Shown here: piece after piece, positions 1 to 7,989 of the stretch
Layout of the letters: every line of letters begins with the position of its first letter
Numbering within the stretch: position 1 is the stretch's first letter
Origin: Alphaproteobacteria bacterium
Lineage (GTDB): Bacteria > Pseudomonadota > Alphaproteobacteria > Kiloniellales > JAKSDN01
Assembly: GCA_030598385.1 (NCBI GenBank)
Contig: JAUVQB010000023.1
Coordinates: 1-10,223 of the forward strand
Reading direction: 5' to 3'
DNA: 10,223 bases
Position numbers and translations under genes: made by a program
The notes under the pieces: generated by a model
Told to the model about the DNA's origin: nothing
Database searches by the model: none
Seen by the model: the letters and a program-made list of their open reading frames with translations, nothing else

Positions 1-2706
1 GCGCATGGCGATTCCGAGGTCATGCGGCGCTTCGAGGCGTGCGCCTCGGGGATCGAAAGCGTCCAATCCCGCTGCTTCCTGATCTATCAGATCCTCAGGG
101 CCGCTTACGATCTGGTGGCGGAGCAGTGGTATCCCCTGGGCAATCCCTCCAAGGGCGAGCGGCTGGCTCTGGTCGCGGTGGGCTGTTATGGGCGCGGCGA
201 GCTCGCCCCCTTCTCCGACCTCGATTTGCTGTTCCTCCTGCCCTACAAGATGACGCCGCGCAGCGAGCAGGTGATCGAATCGATCCTCTACCTGCTGTGG
301 GATCTGGGCTTCAAGGTCGGTCATGCGGTGCGTTCGGTCGACGACTGCCTGCGCCAGGCCAAGGCCGACATGACGATCCGCACCAACCTCTTGGAAAAGC
401 GCTTTCTCTCGGGCGACCGGGAGCTGTTCCAGGAACTCTGGCAGCGCTATCAGAAGGCGCTGCAGGGCGGCACCGGGATCGACTTCATCGACGCCAAGCT
501 GGCCGAGCGCGATCGGCGCCACGCGCGCCTGGGCGGCTCGCGCTATGTGCTCGAACCCAACATCAAGGAAGGCAAGGGGGGCTTGCGCGACCTGCACACG
601 CTGTTCTGGATCGCGAAATACCTCTATCGGGTCAACGATATCGCGGAGCTGGTCCCGCGCGGCGTTTTCACCCGCGGCGAGGTGCGGCGCTTCGCAAAGG
701 CCGAAAACTACCTCTGGACGCTGCGCTGCTATTTGCACTACCTGGCCGGCCGCGCAGAAGAGCGCCTGACCTTCGACCTTCAGAAGGAGATCGCGCCGCG
801 CATGGGATACAAGGCCCACGCCGGAACCCAGGACGTCGAGCGCCTGATGAAGCGCTACTTCCTCGTCGCCAAGGACGTGGGCGCCTTGACCGGCATTTTC
901 TGCGCCGCGCTCGAAGCCGAGCAGAAACGGCCGTCGAAGCTCAGCCTTGCGAACCTGACCCGGCGCCGGCGGATCGACGGCTTTCCGCTCGAGGGCAACC
1001 GCCTGACGGTACGCAGCGCCAAAGCCTTCGAGGAAAAACCCATCGAGATGCTGCGCATTTTCAAGGTGGCCCAGGCCCACGAGCTGGACATCCACCCCCG
1101 GGCGCTGCACTGGATCACGCGCAATTTGCGCCGGATCGACCGGGCCGCCCGCGAGGACCCGGAGGCCAACGCCATCTTCATGGAAATCCTGACCTCCGAG
1201 AAGAGCCCGGAGACGGCGCTCCGGCGCATGAACGAGGCCGGGGTGTTCGGCCGCTTCATGCCCGATTTCGGCCGCGTGGTCGCGCAGATGCAGTACAACA
1301 TGTACCACCACTACACGGTGGATGAGCACACCATCTTCGCGATCGGCATTCTGCACGCGATCGAGCAGGGCGGGCTGGCCGAGGAGGCGCCGATCGCCAC
1401 CGAGGTGGTGCACAAGGTGCTGAGCCGGCGCGTGCTCTATCTCGCGATCCTGTTCCACGACATCGCCAAGGGCCGGCCCGGCGATCATTCCCTGACCGGC
1501 GCCGAGATCGCCCATAAGCTCTGCCCGCGCCTCGGCCTCAGCGCGGAAGAGACGGAAACCGTGGCCTGGCTCGTGCTGCACCACCTGGCCATGAGCAACA
1601 CCGCCTTCCGCCGGGACATCGACGATCCTCAAACGATTCACGGCTTCACCGAATTGGTGCAGTCCATGGAGCGGCTGCGCCTGCTCCTGGTCCTGACGGT
1701 GGCCGACATCCGCGCCGTCGGGCCCAAGACCTGGACCTCTTGGAAGGCCGCGCTGCTGCGCGAGCTCTACTGGCGCAGCGAGGAGGTGTTGAGCGGCGGC
1801 CTCGCCACCGAAGCCTGGGAACAGCGGGCCGAGCGCGCCAAAGCCCGGCTTGGCGACGCGCTCGGCGACTGGCCCAAAGCCGAGTTGGAGGACCACCTGG
1901 CGCGCGGCGATCCGGCCTATTGGCTGACCTTCGATCACGAAGCCCATCTGCGCCACGCGGCGCTCCTGCACCAGGCCAAACGCGAGGGCCGCGACCTGAT
2001 CGTCGACACGCGCATCGACAACTACCGCGAGGTGAGCGAGGTCACCGTCTACACGCCGGATCAGCCCGGCTTGTTCTCCAAGATCGCAGGCGCGCTTGCG
2101 GTCTCGGGCGCCACCATCGACGCGGCCAAGATCTGCACGCTGACCAACGGCATGGCGCTCGACGTTTTTTATGTCCGCGATATCACCGGCGGCCCCCTGG
2201 CGCGGCCGGACAAATTGGCGCGCCTCTCGGCGCACATTGAGCAGGCCATCGCCGGGCGGCTGAAGACCGATGAGGAGCTGGCGCGGCGCGTGTCGCCGAT
2301 TCCCAGCCGTTACTCGGTCTTCCAGGTGCAGCCGCGGGTCCTGGTCGACAACAAGGCCAGCGTCGGCCACACGGTAATCGAGGTGAACGGCCGCGACCGG
2401 CCGGCTCTGCTCTATCGCCTGACGCAGGCCCTGACCGAGCTCGATATCACCATCCGTACCGCCAAGATTTCGACATATGGCGAACGCGTGGTCGACGTTT
2501 TCTATCTCCAGGATGCCACGGGTCGAAAGATCGAGGAGCCGAACGAACTCGAACCCATTCGCGCTCGCCTCCTGGAGGTCTTGGCCACGGCGCCCGGTCC
2601 GGCAAAGCCGCGACGCGCCGCCGCGGCCCATCGCGAGCCGGTTTCGCCGGCGCCATCGCGCGCGCAACCGAAGGCGCCTTCACAGGCCGACACCCCAGCC
2701 GAATAG
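1..2706 (+). CDS. glnD: Bifunctional [protein-PII] uridylyltransferase / uridylyl-removing enzyme, 5' partial
   Basis: GlnD senses glutamine and adds or removes UMP on PII proteins (GlnB/GlnK), setting nitrogen metabolism in the cytoplasm. The frame is open to base 1, so the gene starts upstream; the first in-window ATG (22) is probably internal, as about 900 residues are visible and the family usually has about 930 or more. Numbering from that ATG: a nucleotidyltransferase domain with YGRGELAPFSDLDLL (metal-binding D66 and D68 by family analogy); the conserved EPNIKEGKGGLRDLHTLFW segment; an HD hydrolase domain (YTVDEHT, then FHDIAKG with H479-D480); and two C-terminal ACT domains (about 674-750 and 785-860) that bind glutamine in this family. 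A Pro/Ala-rich tail of about 35 residues follows. All key residues looked for are present. murJ follows after 66 bases, a glnD-murJ-trpS order I recall as common in alphaproteobacteria. Confidence 0.96.
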   Translation, partial: AHGDSEVMRRFEACASGIESVQSRCFLIYQILRAAYDLVAEQWYPLGNPSKGERLALVAVGCYGRGELAPFSDLDLLFLLPYKMTPRSEQVIESILYLLWDLGFKVGHAVRSVDDCLRQAKADMTIRTNLLEKRFLSGDRELFQELWQRYQKALQGGTGIDFIDAKLAERDRRHARLGGSRYVLEPNIKEGKGGLRDLHTLFWIAKYLYRVNDIAELVPRGVFTRGEVRRFAKAENYLWTLRCYLHYLAGRAEERLTFDLQKEIAPRMGYKAHAGTQDVERLMKRYFLVAKDVGALTGIFCAALEAEQKRPSKLSLANLTRRRRIDGFPLEGNRLTVRSAKAFEEKPIEMLRIFKVAQAHELDIHPRALHWITRNLRRIDRAAREDPEANAIFMEILTSEKSPETALRRMNEAGVFGRFMPDFGRVVAQMQYNMYHHYTVDEHTIFAIGILHAIEQGGLAEEAPIATEVVHKVLSRRVLYLAILFHDIAKGRPGDHSLTGAEIAHKLCPRLGLSAEETETVAWLVLHHLAMSNTAFRRDIDDPQTIHGFTELVQSMERLRLLLVLTVADIRAVGPKTWTSWKAALLRELYWRSEEVLSGGLATEAWEQRAERAKARLGDALGDWPKAELEDHLARGDPAYWLTFDHEAHLRHAALLHQAKREGRDLIVDTRIDNYREVSEVTVYTPDQPGLFSKIAGALAVSGATIDAAKICTLTNGMALDVFYVRDITGGPLARPDKLARLSAHIEQAIAGRLKTDEELARRVSPIPSRYSVFQVQPRVLVDNKASVGHTVIEVNGRDRPALLYRLTQALTELDITIRTAKISTYGERVVDVFYLQDATGRKIEEPNELEPIRARLLEVLATAPGPAKPRRAAAAHREPVSPAPSRAQPKAPSQADTPAE

Positions 2707-2772
2707 ATCCCGCCCCTTTCGAGGACACCCTCCCGGCCCAACGATCGTCTAGCCCAGGATCACTACTAGCAG

Positions 2773-4314
2773 ATGGCCTTGATTCGCTCCTTCGCCACCG
2801 TCGGCGGCTATACGGCCCTGAGCCGCGTCTTGGGTTTCGTCCGGGAGATCCTGATCGCCTATTTCGTCGGCACCGGGATGGTGGCGGACGCTTTCTTCGT
2901 GGCCTTCCGCCTGCCCAATATGTTCCGCCGGATCTTTGCCGAAGGCGCCTTCAACGCGGCCTTCGTGCCGCTGTTCGCCGGCCGCCTGGAAGACGGCGGC
3001 GCGACCGCCGCGAAAGCCTTCGCCGAACAGGCCCTGGCGGTTCTGCTGACCGGCCTGTTGGCCCTAACGGCGGCCGCGATGGCCGCCATGCCCTGGGTCA
3101 TCTACGTCCTGGCGCCCGGCTTCGCCGACGATCCGGAGAAATTCGCGCTCACGGTCGAGCTCGGCCAGATCACCTTTCCCTACCTCCTGTTCGTGGCCCT
3201 CGCGGCGCTCTTGGGCGGCGTGCTGAACTCACTCTACCGGTTCGCCGCCGCCGCCGCCGCGCCGGTCCTGCTCAACATCTTCTTCATCGCCGCCCTGGCC
3301 ATCGTCGTTCCGCTCGCCGGCGCGCCCGGGCATGTGATGGCCTGGGCTGTCGCGGCTGCCGGCATCGCGCAATTCCTCATGCTCCACGTGGCCGCGGCGC
3401 GCGCGGGCATGAGCTTGCGGCTGCCGCGTCCGCGGCTCACGCCGGGGATGCGCCGGCTGCTGCGCCTCATGGTTCCGGGGATCCTCTCCGCCGGCGCCAT
3501 GCAGGTGAACCTCATGGTGGCGACCATCATCGCCTCGTTTCAGGCGGGCGCCGTCTCCTTCCTCTATTTCGCCGATCGGATCTACCAGTTGCCTCTCGGG
3601 TTGATCGGAATCGGCCTGGGCGTCGTCCTGCTCCCGGACCTGACCCGCAAGATCCGCGGCGGCGACGGCGAGGCGGCGACAGCGAGCCTGAACCGCGGGC
3701 TCGAACTCGCCATGCTGCTGACGCTTCCCGCCGCCCTCGCCCTGGTCGTGATCCCGCTGCCGATCGTCGTCGTGCTGTTCGAGCGCGGCGCCTTCGACCG
3801 CACGGCGGCCTACGCCACGGCGGCAGCCCTGGCCGCTTTCGGCCTCGGCCTGCCCTCATTCGTTCTGGTCAAGGTGCTGCAGCCCGGCTTTTTCGCGCGA
3901 GAGGACACCAAGACCCCGTTCAAGATTACGGTCCTTTCGGTCGTCGCCAACATCGCCTTGGGGCTCGCCCTGTTCTGGCCCCTGAAGCACGTCGGCCTGG
4001 CGCTCGCCACTTCGTTGGCCATGTGGCTCAACACCGGATTGTTGGCGCTGGCGCTGAGACGGCGCGGCTTCTTCGCGCTCGACCGACGCTCCAAGGCCCG
4101 GCTGCCGCGCATCGCGCTGGCCAGCTTGGTCATGGCCGTGGCGCTCTGGCTGGCGCAGGAGGCCCTCAACGACTGGTTCTATGCCGATCCGCTGACCAGA
4201 ATCACCGGCCTTCTCTTGCTCGTCGGTGGTGGAATACTCCTCTATGGCGCGGGCGCGCTGCTATTCGGCGCGGTGCGGATCGACGAGATCAGGGCGAGCT
4301 TCAAGCGCGCCTGA
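2773..4314 (+). CDS. murJ: Lipid II flippase MurJ (MviN family)
   Basis: MurJ moves lipid II, the peptidoglycan precursor, across the inner membrane; it belongs to the MOP exporter superfamily. The 513-residue length is typical and the protein is a string of hydrophobic segments consistent with the 14 helices of the family. The N-terminus carries the hallmark SRVLGFVRE, the DAFFVAFRLPNMFRR segment and EGAFNAAFVPLF. R18, R24, D39 and R52 fall at the numbers of functionally important residues of E. coli MurJ, and ADRIYQLPLG places R269 close to E. coli R270. The ATG at 2773 gives the canonical N-terminus MALIRSFATVGGYTALSR. Ribosome-binding evidence is weak: AGGA at 2756-2759 is 13 bases away, so coupling to glnD 66 bases upstream is possible. 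The downstream gap of 124 bases holds a promoter candidate for trpS. Confidence 0.96.
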   Translation: MALIRSFATVGGYTALSRVLGFVREILIAYFVGTGMVADAFFVAFRLPNMFRRIFAEGAFNAAFVPLFAGRLEDGGATAAKAFAEQALAVLLTGLLALTAAAMAAMPWVIYVLAPGFADDPEKFALTVELGQITFPYLLFVALAALLGGVLNSLYRFAAAAAAPVLLNIFFIAALAIVVPLAGAPGHVMAWAVAAAGIAQFLMLHVAAARAGMSLRLPRPRLTPGMRRLLRLMVPGILSAGAMQVNLMVATIIASFQAGAVSFLYFADRIYQLPLGLIGIGLGVVLLPDLTRKIRGGDGEAATASLNRGLELAMLLTLPAALALVVIPLPIVVVLFERGAFDRTAAYATAAALAAFGLGLPSFVLVKVLQPGFFAREDTKTPFKITVLSVVANIALGLALFWPLKHVGLALATSLAMWLNTGLLALALRRRGFFALDRRSKARLPRIALASLVMAVALWLAQEALNDWFYADPLTRITGLLLLVGGGILLYGAGALLFGAVRIDEIRASFKRA

Positions 4315-4330
4315 CGACGGGCGCGCGCCC

Positions 4331-4359
4331 TTGACCGGGGCGGGAGGAGCGGCGATAAC
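4331..4359 (+). promoter_or_regulatory. Candidate sigma70-type promoter for trpS
   Basis: TTGACC (4331-4336, 5 of 6 matches to TTGACA) is separated by exactly 17 bases from GATAAC (4354-4359, 4 of 6 matches to TATAAT). It sits 80-108 bases before the trpS start and just after the murJ stop, and would allow trpS to be transcribed independently of glnD-murJ. The call rests only on consensus matching in GC-rich DNA. Confidence 0.45.
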
Positions 4360-4438
4360 CCCGCGCGGCCGCCCGGCGAGATGGACGTTTGCCGCGTCCA
4401 GCCGCCAGGCCAGTAGCCAGTGAAACGGAGAGCCGCCG

Positions 4439-5467
4439 ATGGGGCGCATCTTTTCGGGCGTTCAGCCCACCGGCAATCTGCACCTGGGGAACTATCTGGG
4501 CGCGATACAGAATTTCGTCACGCTCCAGCAGGACCACGACTGCATCTATTGCGTCGTCGATCTCCACGCCGTCACCGTGTGGCAGGACCCGGCCGAACTC
4601 ACCCACAACACCCGCGAGGTCACGGCCGCCTATCTCGCCGCCGGGGTCGATCCCGGTCAGTGCGTCATCTTCAACCAGAGCCAGGTTTCGGCCCACGCCG
4701 AGCTCGCCTGGGTGCTCAACTGCGTCGCCCGCCTCGGCTGGCTCAACCGCATGACTCAGTTCAAGGAGAAGGCGGGAAAGCACAAGGAAAACGCCAGCGT
4801 CGGCCTCTACGCCTATCCCAACCTGATGGCCGCCGACATCCTGGCCTACAAGGCGACCCACGTGCCGGTGGGCGAGGACCAGAAGCAGCATCTGGAACTG
4901 ACTCGCGACATCGCCCAGAAATTCAACAACGATTACGGCACCGACTGCTTCCCGATCCCCGAGCCGCTGATCTTCGGCGCGGCGACGCGGGTCATGAGCC
5001 TGCGCGACGGCCGCAACAAGATGAGCAAATCCGATCCTTCGGACATGAGCCGCATCAACATGACCGATGAGGCCGACGCCATCGCGAAGAAAATCCGCAA
5101 GGCCCGCACCGACCCGGACCCCCTGCCGGGCCCCGAGGCCCTGGACGCCGAAGGCCGAATCCCGGCGGAGGCCGAGCAGGCGCGGCCCGAAGCCTATAAC
5201 CTGTTGGGTATCTATGCGGCGCTTGTCGACCGTCCCTTGCCGGAGGTTCTCGGCGAGTTCGAAGGCGCCCAGTTCTCGCAGTTCAAAGAAGTGCTGACCG
5301 ACCTCGCCGTCACGGTCCTCGGCCCGGTCGGCTCGGACATGAAACGCCTCACCGGCGATGCCGCCTATGTGGATGGCGTGCTCAAGGCGGGGGCCGAACG
5401 GGCGCGCGAGATCACTCAGCCGATTCTCCACGAGGTCCACGACATCGTCGGATTCCTGCGCGCCTAA
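4439..5467 (+). CDS. trpS: Tryptophan--tRNA ligase
   Basis: A class I aminoacyl-tRNA synthetase that charges tRNA-Trp with tryptophan using ATP, acting as a cytoplasmic dimer. The 342-residue length is normal. The N-terminus [20 protein letters not shown] contains the HIGH-type ATP-binding motif (H15-L-G-N18), and [10 protein letters not shown] carries an intact KMSKS loop (K194-S198). Other family segments are [23 protein letters not shown] and [34 protein letters not shown], the last in the substrate-binding core. The ATG at 4439 is supported by CGGAGAG at 4426-4432, at good Shine-Dalgarno spacing. The gene follows murJ by 124 bases and has its own promoter candidate. Nothing is truncated or unusual. 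Confidence 0.97.
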   Translation: MGRIFSGVQPTGNLHLGNYLGAIQNFVTLQQDHDCIYCVVDLHAVTVWQDPAELTHNTREVTAAYLAAGVDPGQCVIFNQSQVSAHAELAWVLNCVARLGWLNRMTQFKEKAGKHKENASVGLYAYPNLMAADILAYKATHVPVGEDQKQHLELTRDIAQKFNNDYGTDCFPIPEPLIFGAATRVMSLRDGRNKMSKSDPSDMSRINMTDEADAIAKKIRKARTDPDPLPGPEALDAEGRIPAEAEQARPEAYNLLGIYAALVDRPLPEVLGEFEGAQFSQFKEVLTDLAVTVLGPVGSDMKRLTGDAAYVDGVLKAGAERAREITQPILHEVHDIVGFLRA

Positions 5468-5473
5468 TTGACG

Positions 5474-5490
5474 CGCCGGCCGGACCGGCG
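5474..5490 (+). terminator. Weak hairpin after trpS, possible terminator
   Basis: CGCCGG (5474-5479) and CCGGCG (5485-5490) form a perfect 6-bp GC stem around a 5-base loop, 6 bases after the trpS stop. No T-tract follows directly (the next bases are TCCCCAG), so intrinsic termination is doubtful; it could be a 3'-end-stabilising hairpin or chance in GC-rich DNA. Confidence 0.22.
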
Positions 5491-5510
5491 TCCCCAGCCG
5501 ATCGAATCGG

Positions 5511-5528
5511 AAATTATTTGGCTATAAA
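5511..5528 (+). promoter_or_regulatory. AT-rich stretch with a -10-like TATAAA before the TSUP gene
   Basis: In the 210-base gap between trpS and the permease, bases 5511-5528 form a local AT-rich patch ending in TATAAA (5523-5528, 5 of 6 matches to TATAAT). No convincing -35 box lies 15-18 bases upstream. It could drive the permease/TIGR02186/usp block, with a leader of about 140 bases before the preferred ATG at 5678. I see nothing else definite in this gap. Confidence 0.3.
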
Positions 5529-5677
5529 CCGAGCCATGTCATTGCGCTGATTGATGCTGGCGCTAAGCTGCGGCTTCCGAGTCCCCCTCGCGCGCCGGTT
5601 TGCCCTCCTGATTTGTCGCCGCCGAGGCTGGCTCGGCCCTGTTGACCCACACCCGGCTGTCGGGTTCCGAGCGCAAG

Positions 5678-6592
5678 ATGCAGATTTACCTCCCGATCGC
5701 CGAGATCTCGCTCAACGCCTTCCTCTTGCTTGGCCTCGGCGGGCTGATCGGATTTCTGTCCGGCCTGTTCGGCGTGGGCGGCGGTTTCCTCATGACGCCC
5801 GCCCTGATCTTCATCGGCGTGCCGCCGCCGGTCGCCGTCGGCACCGAGGCGAACCAGATCGTCGCCTCCTCGGTGTCCGGCGTCCTCGCCCACTGGCAGC
5901 GGAGCAACGTCGATTTCAAGATGGGCTTCGTCTTGCTGATCGGCGGTTTGTTCGGCTCGACCTTCGGCGTTTGGCTGTTCGCCGTCTTGCGATCCGTGGG
6001 GCAGATCGACCTGGTCATCAAGCTGTCCTACGTGACCTTCCTGGGCATTATCGGCGCGCTCATGTTCGTCGAGAGCCTGCGCGCCATGCGGCGCCGGCGG
6101 ACCGCGGGCCCCAGCCGCGCCAAGCTGCACAAGCATACCTGGGTGCACGGCCTGCCGTTCAAGATGCGCTTCCGCCGTTCCAAGCTCTACATCTCCGCGC
6201 TGTTGCCGATCGGCGTCGGATTCCTGGTCGGCATCCTGGCCGCGATCATGGGCGTGGGCGGCGGCTTCATCATGGTGCCGGCGATGATCTACCTGCTGGG
6301 GATGCCGACATCTGTGGTGGTCGGCACTTCGCTCTTTCAGATCATCTTCGTCACGGCCAACGTCACCTTTCTTCAGGCCTACGCCAACCAGACCGTCGAT
6401 GTGGTGCTCGCCTTGCTGCTGCTGGCCGGCGCGGTGATCGGGGCGCAACTGGGCGCCAAGGCCAGCGTGCTGCTGCGCGGCGAGCAGCTGCGCATCCTGC
6501 TCGCCATCATGGTTTTGGCGGTCTGCGCGAAGCTGGGGTATGACCTGACGATTACGCCGGCCGACATCTACTCGCTGGGGCTCAGCGAATGA
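5678..6592 (+). CDS. Sulfite exporter TauE/SafE-like permease (TSUP family)
   Basis: An inner-membrane transporter of the TSUP (4-toluene sulfonate uptake permease, TauE/SafE) family; members move sulfite, sulfonates or small organic anions. The 304-residue protein is hydrophobic with two homologous halves, each carrying the glycine signature: LSGLFGVGGGFLMTPALIFIGVPP (GVGGGF at residues 32-37) and ILAAIMGVGGGFIMVPAMIYLLGMP (GVGGGF at 192-197), each followed by a VGT..NQI or VGT..FQI segment. A strongly basic loop (RAMRRRRTAGPSRAK) links the halves. I prefer ATG 5678, giving MQIYLPIAEISLNAF, a start I recall in alphaproteobacterial relatives; a TTG at 5642 would add 12 residues. The stop overlaps the next start by ATGA (6589-6592), implying translational coupling to the TIGR02186 protein. 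Substrate cannot be read from sequence. Confidence 0.92.
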   Translation: MQIYLPIAEISLNAFLLLGLGGLIGFLSGLFGVGGGFLMTPALIFIGVPPPVAVGTEANQIVASSVSGVLAHWQRSNVDFKMGFVLLIGGLFGSTFGVWLFAVLRSVGQIDLVIKLSYVTFLGIIGALMFVESLRAMRRRRTAGPSRAKLHKHTWVHGLPFKMRFRRSKLYISALLPIGVGFLVGILAAIMGVGGGFIMVPAMIYLLGMPTSVVVGTSLFQIIFVTANVTFLQAYANQTVDVVLALLLLAGAVIGAQLGAKASVLLRGEQLRILLAIMVLAVCAKLGYDLTITPADIYSLGLSE

Positions 6593-7368
6593 GACGGCCG
6601 GGCCGGCACGCCAAAACCGTCGCCACCGGCTTCTGGGGCTTTGCCGCCCTCGTCGGTTTCGGCTTGGCGGTCGCGGGCCCGCTCCGGGCGGCACCGCTGG
6701 TCGCCGACCTGTCAAAGCACTTGGTGGCAATCACCACCGGATTTGCTGGAACCGATGTTCTGCTGTTCGGGGCCATCGACGAGCCAGGCGACGTGGTAGT
6801 GATCATCTGGGGGCCGCCGGAAGAAGTGGTGATGCACCGCAAGAGCCGGATCGCCGGAATCTGGATCAACACGGCGCAGATGACCTTCGATCGCGTGCCC
6901 AGCTTCTATTCGGTCGCCAGCTCCCGTGCGCTGGACGAGGTCGCCAGCGATCTCGTCCTGTCTCGGCTCGAGATGGGTGTCGAGCGGCTCAAGCTGCCGC
7001 TGCCGCACGCCAAGGCGTCGCCCAACGTCGCCCGCAACTGGCGCGACGCCCTGATCCGCAACAAGCAGGTCCTGGGGCATTACGCACAAGAAATCGGCCA
7101 GGTCATCTTCCTGGGAGAAAGCCTATTTCGCACGCTCGTGGAATTCCCCGCGAACGTGCCGACCGGAACCTATCAAATCGAGGTCTACCTGCTGAGGGAC
7201 GGACGGGTTGTCAGCGCCCAGACCACGCCGCTCATCGTCGGCAAGATCGGGCTCGAGGCGGAAGTCTATGATTTTGCGCACAATTATGCCGCCGCTTACG
7301 GCTTGATTGCGATTCTTGTCGCTCTGGTGGCAGGATGGTTGGCTCATGTAGCGTTCCGACGGCACTGA
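6589..7368 (+). CDS. TIGR02186 / Alph_Pro_TM family membrane-anchored periplasmic protein, function unknown
   Basis: I recognise this as the alphaproteobacterial family TIGR02186 (Pfam Alph_Pro_TM), named without known function. The 259-residue protein starts with basic residues and a hydrophobic segment ending in an Ala-rich site near residue 35 (AGPLRAAPLVADLS), probably a signal sequence. A mostly beta-strand-like soluble region follows, with LVAITTGFAGTDVLLFGAID, RIAGIWINTAQMTFDRVPSFYSVASSRAL, the conserved ALIRNKQ and FPANVPTGTYQIEVYLLRDG. It ends in one membrane helix (about 237-255, AYGLIAILVALVAGWLAHVAF) and a short basic tail, suggesting a periplasmic domain tethered to the inner membrane. 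Its ATG overlaps the permease stop by 4 bases and usp starts 7 bases after its stop, so the three are probably one transcript. The inferred role is an accessory subunit of the permease. Confidence 0.88.
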   Translation: MRRPGRHAKTVATGFWGFAALVGFGLAVAGPLRAAPLVADLSKHLVAITTGFAGTDVLLFGAIDEPGDVVVIIWGPPEEVVMHRKSRIAGIWINTAQMTFDRVPSFYSVASSRALDEVASDLVLSRLEMGVERLKLPLPHAKASPNVARNWRDALIRNKQVLGHYAQEIGQVIFLGESLFRTLVEFPANVPTGTYQIEVYLLRDGRVVSAQTTPLIVGKIGLEAEVYDFAHNYAAAYGLIAILVALVAGWLAHVAFRRH

Positions 7369-7375
7369 GGTTTCG

Positions 7376-7870
7376 ATGGGCGAAACTGGAACCACGGCCG
7401 AAAGAGACGACGACCGCGTATTCTTGGTCGTGGTCGACGATACGGAAGAGATGAGGGTGGCGCTGCGTTTCGCCTGCCGGCGCGCCGCCCATACCCAGGG
7501 CCGTGTTGCGCTTCTCTACGTCGTGGAAAGCTCGGAGTTCCAGCACTGGATGTCGGTGGGCGATCTGATGCGCGAGGAGGCGCGCAGCGAAGGCGAGCAG
7601 GTATTGCAACGCTGCGCGGCTCAGGTCTCGGAGCAGACCGGCTCGCTCCCGGTCCTCTATCTGCGCGAGGGCTCCCGGCGCAGCCAGTTGATGGAGTTGA
7701 TCGACGAGGAGCCCAGTATTTCGATCCTGGTGCTTGCCGCCGACACAGGGCCCCGCGGGCCGGGCCCCTTGGTCTCGGCCCTGACCGGAAAGTTCGTCGG
7801 CAAGCTGCGGGTGCCGGTTACCATCGTTCCGGGCCACTTGAGCGACGAGGAAGTCGACAAGATCGCCTGA
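7376..7870 (+). CDS. Universal stress protein (UspA family)
   Basis: A cytoplasmic UspA-fold protein of 164 residues. After a charged 13-residue N-terminus comes the first strand and acidic loop (RVFLVVVDDTEEM, D21-D22), then FACRRAAHTQGRVALLYVVE typical of the fold, a charged middle helix, and ISILVLAADTGPRGPGPLVSALTGKFVGKLRVPVTIVPG at the C-terminus. The nucleotide-loop spacing G-2x-G-9x-G is kept (G125, G128, G138), but the usual Ser/Thr after the last glycine is Lys139, so ATP binding is uncertain. The ATG at 7376 is supported by GAGG at 7367-7370, which overlaps the stop of the preceding gene. The gene could belong to the permease operon or to the usp-nfu neighbourhood I recall in alphaproteobacteria; 119 bases separate it from nfu. 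Confidence 0.88.
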   Translation: MGETGTTAERDDDRVFLVVVDDTEEMRVALRFACRRAAHTQGRVALLYVVESSEFQHWMSVGDLMREEARSEGEQVLQRCAAQVSEQTGSLPVLYLREGSRRSQLMELIDEEPSISILVLAADTGPRGPGPLVSALTGKFVGKLRVPVTIVPGHLSDEEVDKIA

Positions 7871-7892
7871 TTGCCTGGCGGACGCATGACGG

Positions 7893-7949
7893 GCAGGTGA
7901 TATAGATGCCTGCAACGCCAGCCTTGACGTGGTAGGATCGCCGAACCAC
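7893..7949. repeat. Two 5-bp inverted repeats with 11-base spacers upstream of nfu
   Basis: GCAGG (7893-7897) pairs with CCTGC (7909-7913), and GTGGT (7929-7933) pairs with ACCAC (7945-7949); both are perfect and have the same 11-base spacer. A TATAGA (7901-7906) lies inside the first and a TTGACG (7924-7929) overlaps the edge of the second. They lie in the 119-base usp-nfu gap and might be regulator sites, but short arms make chance likely. Confidence 0.2.
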
Positions 7950-7989
7950 ATGATTCAGGTGCAATTGCGAATGGCGGGAGCCAGGCGAC

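Noticed and set aside
39..1325. 428-residue open frame on the + strand overlapping glnD
   Set aside because: It is out of frame with an unambiguous GlnD and has Arg/Pro/Gly-rich composition typical of a shifted GC-rich frame.
3241..3262. GCC-repeat run (Ala codons) in murJ as a microsatellite
   Set aside because: It encodes a short Ala run in a membrane segment (FAAAAAAP) and is ordinary for a GC-rich membrane protein.
4319..4330. Perfect palindrome GGGCGCGCGCCC just after murJ as a terminator
   Set aside because: Any hairpin would have a stem of only about 4 bp with a 4-base loop and no T-tract; alternating GC palindromes are common by chance at this composition.
4301..5440. 379-residue open frame on the - strand
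   Set aside because: It is antisense to trpS, whose product has intact HIGH and KMSKS motifs; long antisense frames are expected in GC-rich codon usage, and the translation resembles no family I know.
5522..6730. 402-residue open frame on the - strand
   Set aside because: It lies opposite the TSUP gene, is extremely rich in His, Gln, Asp and Arg in a low-complexity manner, and is explained as a shadow of the membrane-protein codons.
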